Positions 24,157-32,566 of a DNA stretch of 37,259 nt are shown here, in pieces; the stretch's first letter is position 1, and each line of letters opens with the position of its first letter. This DNA is from Candidatus Sumerlaeota bacterium (lineage in GTDB: Bacteria; Sumerlaeota; Sumerlaeia; JAFGJS01). The stretch spans positions 1 through 37,259 of the forward strand of contig JAFGJS010000062.1 in the NCBI GenBank assembly GCA_016928995.1. The letters run 5' to 3'. The translations under genes and the position numbers were made by a program. The notes below the pieces were generated by a model. It was not told the DNA's origin and ran no database searches. It saw nothing but the letters and a program-made list of their open reading frames with translations.

Positions 24157-25986
24157 TTATTCCAGCAGATCCCATTGGTTGGCGGCTGTGCGGATGAAGA
24201 TCTGTTCGGGCGGAGCGTCGCCGGCGTTGGCCTGAAAGATGCACCTCACTTCATCCGCTGTCAGGGCGCGGTTGTAGATGGCGACTTCGCGGATGCCTCC
24301 GTTGAGCGGCGCGGCTGAGTTCGGGCCAAGGATCAGATGGTTCGTGTTATCGGTCACGGTGCGGGTCAGCTCGACCGTCTCCACGATCTGCACGCCGCTG
24401 ATGTAATGCCGCGATGCGCTGCCGTCCCAGACGAACGCCACGTGCGTCCAGTTGTCATTGTCCACCACGGCGTTGGTGTGGTCTTCCGGAACGGGATAAT
24501 CCTCGCCGAAGTATGTGTTGATGTGGCTGTCCATGTCGTCTTCGGCGTAATGATCGGAACTGAAAACGCCTTCCTTGGAGAGCACCACCGTGCAGTCGCC
24601 GCCGATCGTGGCGCTGTTGTCGTTAGGATGATACCAATAGCAATATGAGAACGCGCCGCCGGTCCCGGCGACGTCCACTTCGTCCAGGTCGAGCGTGGCA
24701 TTGACCGAGCCGTCGAAGATCAGGCACTCGACGCCATCGAGTATGCCGTGGGACACCCCGGCGGGCAGCGCGCCGGTGTAGGTTGAGTCGAGCATGAAGA
24801 ATCCCGTGCGCCCGTCGGCCGGATAGCCCGTCGAATCGCTCGCGGCGATATCGTGCAGGCGGTTCCACTGAATGTTAAGCAGCGGAACCAGCTCCTTGGC
24901 CGCCACTGCGCCGCCGAAATGATTCGGATGGGAATCGCCGGCGGAAAAGCACATGTAGATGTCGTCCACGAAATCGGGATCACCGGGCGCTGTATAATCG
25001 CGGCTGTTGGTGAAGGGATTGTAGCGGCAATGGTTGTGTTTCGTCAGCAGCGCGGGGAGCGTCGAGCCGTCGCCGGGGTCGTGCTCGCCGGTGTGGATGT
25101 TCCAGTAATTGAACGCCATGACGTTTTGGTATGCGTAGCCGTCCAGCCAGTCATCCTCGAACCATTCGGACAGCGCGCGGGCGTAGGCGGGCGGATCGCC
25201 ATAGTCGCCTTGCAGCATCGGCGGCGCGACCCAGGCGACGAACAGGATGTCGCGATAGCGCTCCTCGCCGAACACGTCGAGCAGCGCGAGGTATTCCGCC
25301 TGGATAAAATTGATCGGCCCGCCTGATTCGCCGCTGGTGCGCCAGGTCTCATAACCGCCGCCCGAGATCCAGGCGCGCGCGTCGGTGATGGTCGGATTGG
25401 CGGGCAGGCCGCCAGAGGTGTCCGGGGCGTAGACGTAGCTGTTCGGGAAGCAGCTCTTGAACATAATCACCTGGTTGGTCTGGCTTGAGACGTCCTCGCC
25501 GGTGAATTCGTCCGTTCCCTGCGCAGCGTAGGTGATGTCCTGTGAATAACAGTGGACCAGGTCCGCGCCGCCGACGCCGCCGGCGTAATGCGCCGTGTCG
25601 CCGCTGTCGAGATAGTTGCGGAATTTATAATACCAGTCGCGGTAATCAGTGTAAATGTCGCCATCGGCCAGCTGCGATCCGTAGGAGAGATGATGCATGA
25701 TGTAATTGTTATTGTAGAGGGCGATTTCGCCATTGCCGCCCTCGCCGGAGGTGTTATGGCGGCGGGCGTAATCGTTGTCCGCCTCGACCGTCGCGGCCAC
25801 GCCGTCGTTCCAGGTCTGGCTCCAACCATAGCGATGGGCGAAGTTGGCGCCGGTGGAATGATGAATCCACAGCAGGTTGACTGGATCCTCCGGCGGCGCG
25901 ATGTTGTAATCCTGCGCGAATGCGGCGAGGCATGAAAGCGTGGCTGTGAGAATGATACAGACGGTTCGATTCACTCTGTTGCGCAT
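24157..25986 (-). CDS. Secreted SGNH-hydrolase-like protein with C-terminal LamG domain
   Basis: This 609-residue exported protein has a signal peptide ending near CLAAFAQ. The N-terminal ~370 residues contain LLWIHHSTGANF, in the position of a block I of SGNH-like hydrolases, FVAWVAPPM and a late DSHPNHFGG with the Asp-x-x-His pattern expected of the catalytic acid and base. From about residue 390 to 590 lies a concanavalin A-like LamG domain (VNATLDLDEVDVAG, NWTHVAFVWDGS, GGIREVAIYNRALTADEV), typical of carbohydrate-binding secreted proteins. AGGAG lies 8 nt before the start, a strong ribosome-binding site. Hydrolysis of an ester on a polysaccharide is plausible, but the first block has Ser in HHSTG rather than the canonical GDS, so activity is uncertain. 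Confidence 0.72.
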   Translation of the reverse strand: MRNRVNRTVCIILTATLSCLAAFAQDYNIAPPEDPVNLLWIHHSTGANFAHRYGWSQTWNDGVAATVEADNDYARRHNTSGEGGNGEIALYNNNYIMHHLSYGSQLADGDIYTDYRDWYYKFRNYLDSGDTAHYAGGVGGADLVHCYSQDITYAAQGTDEFTGEDVSSQTNQVIMFKSCFPNSYVYAPDTSGGLPANPTITDARAWISGGGYETWRTSGESGGPINFIQAEYLALLDVFGEERYRDILFVAWVAPPMLQGDYGDPPAYARALSEWFEDDWLDGYAYQNVMAFNYWNIHTGEHDPGDGSTLPALLTKHNHCRYNPFTNSRDYTAPGDPDFVDDIYMCFSAGDSHPNHFGGAVAAKELVPLLNIQWNRLHDIAASDSTGYPADGRTGFFMLDSTYTGALPAGVSHGILDGVECLIFDGSVNATLDLDEVDVAGTGGAFSYCYWYHPNDNSATIGGDCTVVLSKEGVFSSDHYAEDDMDSHINTYFGEDYPVPEDHTNAVVDNDNWTHVAFVWDGSASRHYISGVQIVETVELTRTVTDNTNHLILGPNSAAPLNGGIREVAIYNRALTADEVRCIFQANAGDAPPEQIFIRTAANQWDLLE

Positions 25987-26129
25987 GGATTCGGCTCCTG
26001 TCGGTGATGGATGAACGGCATTCCGATGAATCTTTTACCAGACAGAATTTATGCGACATTTCTTCGATTTTGTCAAGATCAAGCGGAATATCGACCACCT
26101 GAACACAACAGCACCTGTGAAATTTCTGC

Positions 26130-26159
26130 TTGACATTTAGCTGAAAATTTTAATATGAT
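26130..26159 (+). promoter_or_regulatory. Candidate promoter for the 26478 gene
   Basis: TTGACA (26130-26135) and TATGAT (26154-26159) are 18 nt apart, the same spacing as at 18225. If used, the leader would be about 310 nt. The leader contains a hairpin with arms GGGTGCAT (26221-26228) and ATGCACCC (26253-26260). Confidence 0.4.
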
Positions 26160-26477
26160 GTTTATTTACTGGCGGTAGCATTTGCAATACTGGGATTGAT
26201 TCAATTATTGGGGGCTTTCCGGGTGCATTGTGTTCTGTTGATTGAGCTTATTATGCACCCGCGATCATCCAAAATCAATAATTGATTGAGACAGATTTGC
26301 ATTTTCCGGTTTAACTTTTAGATTTTAAGTTTTAATGATTTTCTTTGAATTGCCGAAGTATCTCGATTTTGCGTACTCTGGGAGAAAGGAGGAGGGATTG
26401 CTTTTTTAGTTTTGGGGGGAAGCTCGATCGCGGTTTTGAGTGTGAGAAGGATCAAAAAAGCAGAGGAGGAAGTACTA

Positions 26478-27590
26478 ATGAATTCGAGTTTGAAGACGTT
26501 GAAGGTTTGGGGAATGCTTAGTGCATTAGTGTTGAGTGTTTTCATGGCGTCGCAGTCGCATGCCGCGCTCACCTACACGCTGAATCTGGATGGCGTTGAT
26601 TCGACGATTGCCGCTGAAATTACGGCAGCGATGGAGGAGGCCGCCTATTATTACAATACATACGGTACTTTCACCAAACATGTGTGGGCCAATTATAATT
26701 CCGGCGTGCCGACGGCTCAGGCGAACTATGATGGCTGGATTGAATTCGGCGGATCGAGAAACGCCCGGGTGGCGATGCACGAGATCCTGCATACCATGGG
26801 CATCGGGACCTATACGACTTATTGGACCTTGATGACGGATGGCACGTGGGATGGCGGATATGCGGTCTGCAAGCTGAAAGAAATCGATGGCGCGAGCGCG
26901 GTGTTGAAGGGCGACACTGCGCATATTTGGCCGTATGGCTTGAATTATGACAGCGAGGACAGCACCGCTGCCCGGATCGCTCATGTTAAAATCGTACAAG
27001 CCATACAATCCGATATGGGATTGAACTCCCTGGGCAGCAGCTCGTTTCCGACGGGCAGCAGCCTGGCGGTTACAAGCGTCGGCAGCGGCCTGGTGCTGGC
27101 GGCTGACGGCAATGCCAACGGCGCCAATGTGATGGTCTCCACCAGCGATGGCGGCACGGATCAGCTGTGGAACGTCGTGGCGAAGGACGCAGGCCGTTTC
27201 TCAATTCAGAGCGCCCAGACGGGCAACCTGGCGTGCGACACCTGGAACTGGGGCACGGTGAACGGCACGAACATCGCGCTTTACACCTATTACGCGAATG
27301 CTTGCCAGAAGTACATCCCGTATAACGTGAGCGGCAGCTATTGGATTCTTCTTCCGAGCCATGCGACGTACAGTGTGCAATGCCTGGACGCTGGCACCGC
27401 GGATGGCGACAATGTCGGCACGTGGGGTTATTGGGGCGGCACGAACCAGCAGTGGACGGTTGGCGCCAGCACCAGCAGCTCCAGTAGTTCGAGCAGCAGC
27501 TCCAGCAGTTCGAGTAGCAGTTCCAGTTCGAGCAGCAGCTCCAGCAGCAGTTCGAGCAGCAGCGGCCGTCCTGGCGGTCGCCCTCGTTAA
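26478..27590 (+). CDS. Secreted metalloprotease-like protein with ricin-type lectin domain and polyserine tail
   Basis: This 370-residue protein begins with a signal peptide ending SQSHA. HEILHTMGIG at 101-110 is a HExxHxxG zinc-protease motif; the third ligand position of metzincins is Thr111 rather than His, so a different ligand or an inactive fold must be considered. Residues from about 190 to 350 form a β-trefoil of the ricin type with QLWNVV and QQWTVG as QxW motifs, a sugar-binding module. It ends with 30 consecutive serines (codons 27474-27563) and the basic tail GRPGGRPR. Polyserine normally links domains in secreted carbohydrate-active enzymes; here nothing follows it. AGGAGG lies upstream of ATG 26478, an excellent ribosome-binding site. 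A terminator follows. Confidence 0.78.
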   Translation: MNSSLKTLKVWGMLSALVLSVFMASQSHAALTYTLNLDGVDSTIAAEITAAMEEAAYYYNTYGTFTKHVWANYNSGVPTAQANYDGWIEFGGSRNARVAMHEILHTMGIGTYTTYWTLMTDGTWDGGYAVCKLKEIDGASAVLKGDTAHIWPYGLNYDSEDSTAARIAHVKIVQAIQSDMGLNSLGSSSFPTGSSLAVTSVGSGLVLAADGNANGANVMVSTSDGGTDQLWNVVAKDAGRFSIQSAQTGNLACDTWNWGTVNGTNIALYTYYANACQKYIPYNVSGSYWILLPSHATYSVQCLDAGTADGDNVGTWGYWGGTNQQWTVGASTSSSSSSSSSSSSSSSSSSSSSSSSSSSSSSGRPGGRPR

Positions 27591-27626
27591 GGTATGTTTA
27601 TCATCGTTTGACGATATAAAATGACA

Positions 27627-27660
27627 AACCTGCACGTCGAAAACGGCATGCAGGTTTTTT
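27627..27660 (+). terminator. Intrinsic terminator after the protease-like gene
   Basis: The arms AACCTGCA (27627-27634) and TGCAGGTT (27649-27656) form an 8-bp stem and the T-run continues to 27660. It lies 37 nt after the stop codon. Confidence 0.8.
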
Positions 27661-27701
27661 CATTATTGTATCGACGGTTCAGCAAAATAAAACCGATTTT
27701 A

Positions 27702-27773
27702 TAGGGCGGGCCTTGGCCCACCATCTTGTATTGATTCGAGCCCGAGTGAAATGGTGGGCCACGACCCACCCTA
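27702..27773. repeat. Imperfect inverted repeat
   Basis: A left arm with GGCCTTGGCCCACCAT (27702-27724) and a right arm with ATGGTGGGCCACGACCCACC (27751-27773) are complementary at about 20 of 23 positions. It lies between the terminator and the convergent end of the sigma-factor gene. Confidence 0.65.
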
Positions 27774-27826
27774 CACCGAAGAGTCGAATAATAATGCGGA
27801 GTATTCTACGCGATAATATTTTCTGT

Positions 27827-29254
27827 TTACCACTGAATGCGATATTGGGCCTGGTAATATCTCCGGCCGTCCTTGCGCGTTGCGCGGAGCGGACTCAGCT
27901 CATCAAACCTGCGCAAAAGGCCCTTCTGGCGCAATTCGTCCAGAAAATCGCTCACGGACGAATGAGACAGCCCCTCGACCACCGCATCCGCGCTTTTTCC
28001 GGTGATTTTTAACGAGACGATGCGGCATTGCGCGCGCCGCGCAGCAGCATGGAATTCTTCGCGCACGTCAATCTCGAGCCTGTTATTTCGCGGCTCCATC
28101 TTTACCTGGACCGGTTGTATTGCTGGAGCCTGAACGCGATTCTGTTCCTGCGCGATAAATTCATTCCTCGCCGTCGCTGCCTCAGCCGCGGCGCTCGGAG
28201 CCTGCCCTTGCGCGGGATTGACGTTCACCGCCGGAGCCGGAACAGCGCGATCGGATCCGGCGTCGGATAATGTGAAATCCGCACCCTGCATGGATTGAGG
28301 CGGACTCGCGCTGGACGCGACGACCGCCGGCTTGGGCTGTGTGGACAAGTGCCACTGTAGAAAACGCGCCCCCGCGCCGATCAACAGCAACGCCAAACCC
28401 AGCGCGGTCAGCTTCACAAAATTGCCCAATAAGAACGATTTCAATCCATTCAACGGCGCGATCAAAAAGGCGTCCAACGCGCATTTGAGCTTAAACAGCA
28501 ATGGCCCGTCGAACAGGGTTGCGGTAAACGGCGCATCCAGCGCGTAAAGCGCCGCTTCCGCCCTCAGCGCGGCTCTGCTGCCGCTCATCAGGGCCTGGAT
28601 CGCGGTCGCCGTCAGCATCACGCGCAACGCGGAAGACTTGCGAAGCCGCAACACCGGACGCTTCTCGTTCAACATGGAAAGCGCCTCGCGCCGGATCATC
28701 ACAAGCGCCTTATCCAGCTCCCGGCTGACTTGCGTCGGATGGAGCTCCAGCCGCTCGGCGATCTCAACCTTTTTCATCCGGTTGACGTAAAACAGCAAAA
28801 CGATCTCCCGATGCTGCGGCTTAAGCCTGCTCATCGCCTTCTTCAATATTTTCAACTTCCGTTTCTGGTCGAGCTGCTCCTGCAGATCAGGCGTATCTGG
28901 ATCTTCAATGGCGTGCGCGACATTGTCGTACGGCACATTGAACGCCAATGTGGAATGCTTACAGTTCCGCCGATGCCAATCCACGGCAAGGTTGCGTGTG
29001 ATGCGGGTGATCCACGTCGAGAAGCGAAACGAAGGATCGAATCGATCCATATTCAAATAGACCCGCAGAAAGACTTCCTGAACCAGATCCTCCGCGGCAT
29101 CCTGATCGCGCAGCTGAGCATAGGCCAATGAATAAACGATGCGGTAATTGCGCTGCGTCAAGGCTTCAAACGCCTCACAATCCCCCTCCTTCGCAGCCAA
29201 AATCAATTCATTGTCGTCCGCGATGATATATTGGGGTTGCATCAAGCCGGACAT
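27827..29254 (-). CDS. ECF-type sigma factor fused to a transmembrane and C-terminal domain
   Basis: The first ~195 residues are a typical ECF sigma factor. Region 2 contains YAQLRDQDAAEDLVQEVFLRVY and the promoter-melting segment FSTWITRITRNLAVDWHRR; region 4 contains HREIVLLFYVNRMKKVEIAERL and a helix-turn-helix ending TQVSRELDKAL. Normal ECF sigmas end here. This protein (475 residues) continues with a hydrophobic stretch, then a clear transmembrane helix near residues 279-299 (TALGLALLLIGAGARFLQW), a Pro/Ala/Gln-rich linker and a ~90-residue C-terminal domain, probably periplasmic, with LEIDVREEFHAAARRA and VSDFLDELRQKGLL. It could be a membrane-held sigma released by a signal, or a sigma with a built-in sensor. 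ATG 29254 was chosen over GTG 29263 because AGG sits 8 nt upstream. Confidence 0.83.
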   Translation of the reverse strand: MSGLMQPQYIIADDNELILAAKEGDCEAFEALTQRNYRIVYSLAYAQLRDQDAAEDLVQEVFLRVYLNMDRFDPSFRFSTWITRITRNLAVDWHRRNCKHSTLAFNVPYDNVAHAIEDPDTPDLQEQLDQKRKLKILKKAMSRLKPQHREIVLLFYVNRMKKVEIAERLELHPTQVSRELDKALVMIRREALSMLNEKRPVLRLRKSSALRVMLTATAIQALMSGSRAALRAEAALYALDAPFTATLFDGPLLFKLKCALDAFLIAPLNGLKSFLLGNFVKLTALGLALLLIGAGARFLQWHLSTQPKPAVVASSASPPQSMQGADFTLSDAGSDRAVPAPAVNVNPAQGQAPSAAAEAATARNEFIAQEQNRVQAPAIQPVQVKMEPRNNRLEIDVREEFHAAARRAQCRIVSLKITGKSADAVVEGLSHSSVSDFLDELRQKGLLRRFDELSPLRATRKDGRRYYQAQYRIQW

Positions 29255-29381
29255 GCATTGCACCTGTGCCGTCAGATCTTGCTTTCAATGATATACGTAT
29301 TCTTGGCGCTTTGGATTGAAGCGGCCATGCCGCCGCCTTGGCCCGAATTTCTCACCGCCCAGCACGTTTTACACAGTTACA

Positions 29382-29480
29382 CTTGCTCGTGCTCGTGCTC
29401 GTGCTCTTGATCTTGATCTTCATAACCAACCACACACTGTTTTTTGAGCGAGAGTAAAAGCAAGAGCAAGGGCAAGAATA
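29382..29480. repeat. GAGCAA-type inverted repeat array
   Basis: CTTGCTCGTGCTCGTGCTCG-type text (29382-29422) is complementary in style to AAGCAAGAGCAAGGGCAAG (about 29458-29476). Similar arrays occur at 35336-35480 and 37243-37255. The 29255-29705 gap holds this array, the 29581 repeat and no gene. Confidence 0.6.
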
Positions 29481-29580
29481 TTCGGTCTCAAGCACGATAC
29501 AATTACAATCTTATTCACCGTGGGAGAAGACCGGGGTCGTGGAGCGCCCAGTGCATAGCCTTAAAGAATAAAATTCCACA

Positions 29581-29613
29581 GAACAAGGCGCAGGCATGGC
29601 CTGCGCACTCCAA
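29581..29613. repeat. 33-bp dispersed repeat, copy 1
   Basis: This palindrome-containing sequence (core GGCGCAGGCATGGCCTGCGC) is present in reverse orientation at 37112-37144 with one mismatch. Confidence 0.75.
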
Positions 29614-29705
29614 GGCTCCCTGCTTTAACATCTGTTTATAAGATATTACGCTTTCCGGCGCGTGAATTCACAAAAAAAGAACAACCCTTGAGGAAAAAAC
29701 CGGTT

Positions 29706-31937
29706 TCACAGCGTGTTAAACATCGTGCTGGAGCGCAGGTTGACTTCCGTGATGCGCTTGCCCAGCAGACGTTCGGGCAGAATCCCCGGCGAGGGATGCA
29801 CGCAGATGATCGCCCGCACGCGGCTGTCCTGAGCATATGCGCGCAATTGGCGAGTCAGTCCGGCGCGCGGAGTTTCCTGCACCTTGATCTCCACCCCAAC
29901 GCCGTCCGGCGTCAGGAAATCGATCACCCCGCCATCCAGATGCGCCTCGCGCGCGATCTCGACGCCCATCTCCCGCAAAAACTCGTGCAGCGCCTCCTGA
30001 TACAACCGCTCATCCGGCTCGCGATCCCAGACAAAGCCCTCCAGCGCCGCCAGCAGCGTCCAGTACGAATCCGGCTCCTTCACGTTGTACTCCGCCTCCG
30101 CGCGAGCCAGATCCACCTCGTAGCGATGCAAGATCTCCCGCGCGATCTCATCCAGCCGCTTCTGTCCGGACGCCGTGTCGAGCTCCGGCTCATATTTGTC
30201 ATGCGGATTCATGATCTTGAATGACTGCTCGCTCTTCAAATCGAGCAGCTTCCCGATCAGCGGATCGCTCCCCTCGGCGCTGAGCAAAAACATCGCCAGC
30301 ACATGGTCGCTCTGCCCGAAGCGATGCAGCCGCCCGATCACCTGATGATGGATCTGCGGGCTCCAGTCCAGCTCGCCGAACACGACGATCGACGAGCGCT
30401 GCTGCAAGCCGTCCAGTCCCTCGCCGCTGCGCAGGCTCAGGATCAGCAAATGACTCTCGCCGTCGATGAACTTCCGCTTGCTCTCGTCCTTTTGCTTCGG
30501 CGATTCCGTGCCTGTGATCATCACCGGCTTGAAATCCTCGAGCAAGCGCAGCCAGATGTCGTACACGTCCCGGTGCCAGCCGACCAGCACCACCGGCCGG
30601 CCGCTTTCCAGGATGATCCGTGTGCGCGCCGCCACATAATGCGCCTTGGACACGCCCGTGGCATGTCGCAGCTTCACGTCCAGCATCCCGCTGCTGGTCA
30701 TCCGCTCCTCGTTGCTGAAGCCGAACAGCGAACGCTTGGCCAGTTCCAGGATTTCGCCGATCGATTGATTGAACAACTGCGCGTCATGATCCACGTACTC
30801 CACGGCGTGCTGGATCTCCGGCAGCTCCAGCCCTACCTCGTCCATCGTGCGCCGCATCATCAGCAGCCGCTCGCGCAGCACCGCTCCCAGCGCCGCCGGG
30901 TGCTCGATCAGCAGCCGGTTCCGCCGCGTCGGCCGCCCCCACTCCTTGATGAAGTCGTTCAGTTTCCCCAGGCAGCGCGGCTTGATCAAATTCAGCACAT
31001 TGTAGATCTCGTCGCCGTAGTTATAGATCGGCGTCGCCGTCAGCCCCACGCAAAACTCCGCCGACTGCGCCACGCTCGACGCCGCCTTGAACTTCCGCGT
31101 GTTCTTGTGCCGCAGCTCCTGGCATTCGTCGAAAACCGCGTACTGAAAATTTGCGCGGCTCAGCGCAGCCGTCCAGCCCCGCAGAATCGAATACTTGAAA
31201 ATATGCACATGCGCTTCCGGCAGCTTGTACGTCTGCAAACCGTCCACGATATGCACCACAACCCACTGCCGCGGATCCGGCGGCAGCGACTCATTGCCCT
31301 GCGCCGCGACGGCCTGTTCGATGTCCTTGAATTTTTCGCGTGAATCCATGAAATGATACATGCCGCGTCGGTCCACGCAAATCGCCGGCGCGAACTTGCC
31401 GAACTCACGCGCCGCCTGCGTCGCGAGGTGCGTCTTCGTCACGAACAGCGCCGGCAGCGCCCGTTCCTTCAGGATCGAGCCGATGGCCACCGCTGTTTTG
31501 CCCAGACCCACGTCGTCCGCGATCAGCATGCGCTGTTGCAGCGCCACCGCCTCCACCGCCTTGAGCTGATAATTCCGCAGCGGCATGCGCAGATTCAGCC
31601 GCAGCTCCGACGGCGCCTTCAACCGCTCATTGAACGCCTCGATGCGCTCCGACTGCTCCAGGTTCTCCGCGATGAGTTGTTCCAGCAAAGGACGATGCTT
31701 CGGCGACACGCCGAAAGGATAGAGTTTCATGAACCAATTGAGCTCGGTCCAGAATCCCGGTTGATTGTCCGGGAGCAGCACCGATCCGTCCGCGCGGCGG
31801 ATGATCCCGCTGAACACCTTGCGCAGCTTCTGCGTCGCATCCGGCCGGCACTCCGCCACATACCACCGCCCTCGTCGCGGCTCCAGCCGCCCATACGGCG
31901 AATCATCAGGTATCTGCGCGGGAATTAACCGGTCCAT
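29706..31937 (-). CDS. SNF2-family helicase with C-terminal PD-(D/E)XK nuclease
   Basis: This 743-residue protein has a SNF2-type motor: Walker A DDVGLGKT at 141-148, a DECQ box at 270-273, GLTATP at 298-303 and motif VI QVIGRLHRFGQ at 532-542. The C-terminal ~85 residues carry Asp673 in GGVIDFL and Glu683-Ile-Lys685, a PD-(D/E)XK nuclease core, followed by RQLRAYAQD. SNF2-nuclease fusions act in DNA restriction and phage defence; translocation along DNA coupled to cleavage is the likely role. ATG 31937 was chosen because the duplicated copy at 32722 aligns from exactly this codon; the TTG at 31973 only extends into the intergenic repeat. A HicAB toxin-antitoxin pair lies just upstream on the same strand, another common member of defence neighbourhoods. 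Confidence 0.85.
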   Translation of the reverse strand: MDRLIPAQIPDDSPYGRLEPRRGRWYVAECRPDATQKLRKVFSGIIRRADGSVLLPDNQPGFWTELNWFMKLYPFGVSPKHRPLLEQLIAENLEQSERIEAFNERLKAPSELRLNLRMPLRNYQLKAVEAVALQQRMLIADDVGLGKTAVAIGSILKERALPALFVTKTHLATQAAREFGKFAPAICVDRRGMYHFMDSREKFKDIEQAVAAQGNESLPPDPRQWVVVHIVDGLQTYKLPEAHVHIFKYSILRGWTAALSRANFQYAVFDECQELRHKNTRKFKAASSVAQSAEFCVGLTATPIYNYGDEIYNVLNLIKPRCLGKLNDFIKEWGRPTRRNRLLIEHPAALGAVLRERLLMMRRTMDEVGLELPEIQHAVEYVDHDAQLFNQSIGEILELAKRSLFGFSNEERMTSSGMLDVKLRHATGVSKAHYVAARTRIILESGRPVVLVGWHRDVYDIWLRLLEDFKPVMITGTESPKQKDESKRKFIDGESHLLILSLRSGEGLDGLQQRSSIVVFGELDWSPQIHHQVIGRLHRFGQSDHVLAMFLLSAEGSDPLIGKLLDLKSEQSFKIMNPHDKYEPELDTASGQKRLDEIAREILHRYEVDLARAEAEYNVKEPDSYWTLLAALEGFVWDREPDERLYQEALHEFLREMGVEIAREAHLDGGVIDFLTPDGVGVEIKVQETPRAGLTRQLRAYAQDSRVRAIICVHPSPGILPERLLGKRITEVNLRSSTMFNTL

Positions 31938-31965
31938 GAAGGAAATGTAATCTATTCGGAAGGCT

Positions 31966-32060
31966 AAGATCAATCAGGAAACAAAAGGGATTTCCATCCA
32001 CTCCAATTCTCAATTGCCAATTGGCAATTGAGAATTGCGCATTGATACAGAAAGAAAATC
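31966..32060. repeat. Direct repeat with 34-bp perfect palindrome, copy A
   Basis: The segment begins AAGATCAATCAGGAAAC and contains a perfect palindrome at 32004-32037 (arms of 15 around AATT). It matches 33126-33220 at both ends and in the palindromic core. It fills the gap between the helicase start and the hicB stop. Confidence 0.8.
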
Positions 32061-32286
32061 AGGCTAGCATCAAACGCTGCCCCTTCGGCTCCGGCACGGA
32101 ATCGCCAAACTCGCGGGCAGTTTCGATCCACAACTCGATCGCCGCGTCGATTTGCTCCAGCGCCTCTGCGGCGGTATCGCCATGCGCCATGCACCCCGGC
32201 AGCTCCGGCGCCTCAGCCACAAACACCTGATCCTCATTGCTCCAATAAATGATGCGTTCGTATTTATAGATGGCTCTACTCTCCAA
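32059..32286 (-). CDS. hicB: HicB-family antitoxin
   Basis: This 75-residue protein has the HicB fold signature: IIYWSNEDQVFVAEAPELPGC, then HGDTAAEALEQIDAAIELW and a C-terminal tail PEPKGQRLM. HicB proteins bind and block HicA ribonucleases and repress their own operon; this short form lacks a separate C-terminal DNA-binding domain. The start appears to be a TTG at 32286 lying inside the end of hicA, an 11-nt overlap that implies translational coupling. An ATG is absent near the expected N-terminus. The order toxin-then-antitoxin is usual for hicAB. Confidence 0.88.
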   Translation of the reverse strand: MESRAIYKYERIIYWSNEDQVFVAEAPELPGCMAHGDTAAEALEQIDAAIELWIETAREFGDSVPEPKGQRLMLA

Positions 32287-32527
32287 ATAATTTATACTTT
32301 AAAATGACATTGCGCACTTGCCGCACTTGATATGGTTTCGCCAACTTTCCGGATTTTTGCAAATTCACTTTTTCAATAACACCCGCCATGCGAAATATAT
32401 AATGACCGCCTTTTATACGTTCTTCAAAGCCCAAAAACAACATCAAACTGCACAGGTCCAAAAAAGAAATATTTGCATCAGACTGCCCCTGCAAGATTTT
32501 CTGAATCAGCTTTTGATGCTTGTTCAT
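32276..32527 (-). CDS. hicA: HicA-family mRNA interferase toxin
   Basis: This 83-residue protein has the double-stranded-RNA-binding-like HicA fold: LMLFLGFEERIKGGHYIFR with the catalytic His42 after GG, then VNLQKSGKLAKPYQVRQV and the closing helix VRNVILKYKLF. HicA cleaves mRNA when free of HicB. It is slightly longer than the common ~60-residue HicA and has an N-terminal helix (KHQKLIQKILQGQ). It is AT-richer than the helicase gene. It lies between a duplicated 5' fragment of the helicase gene on one side and hicB on the other, so the pair probably entered or moved with that duplication. Confidence 0.88.
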   Translation of the reverse strand: MNKHQKLIQKILQGQSDANISFLDLCSLMLFLGFEERIKGGHYIFRMAGVIEKVNLQKSGKLAKPYQVRQVRNVILKYKLFGE

Positions 32528-32566
32528 ACTGCTGCGTCAACTTTATGCATGATGAACTTCATTTCC

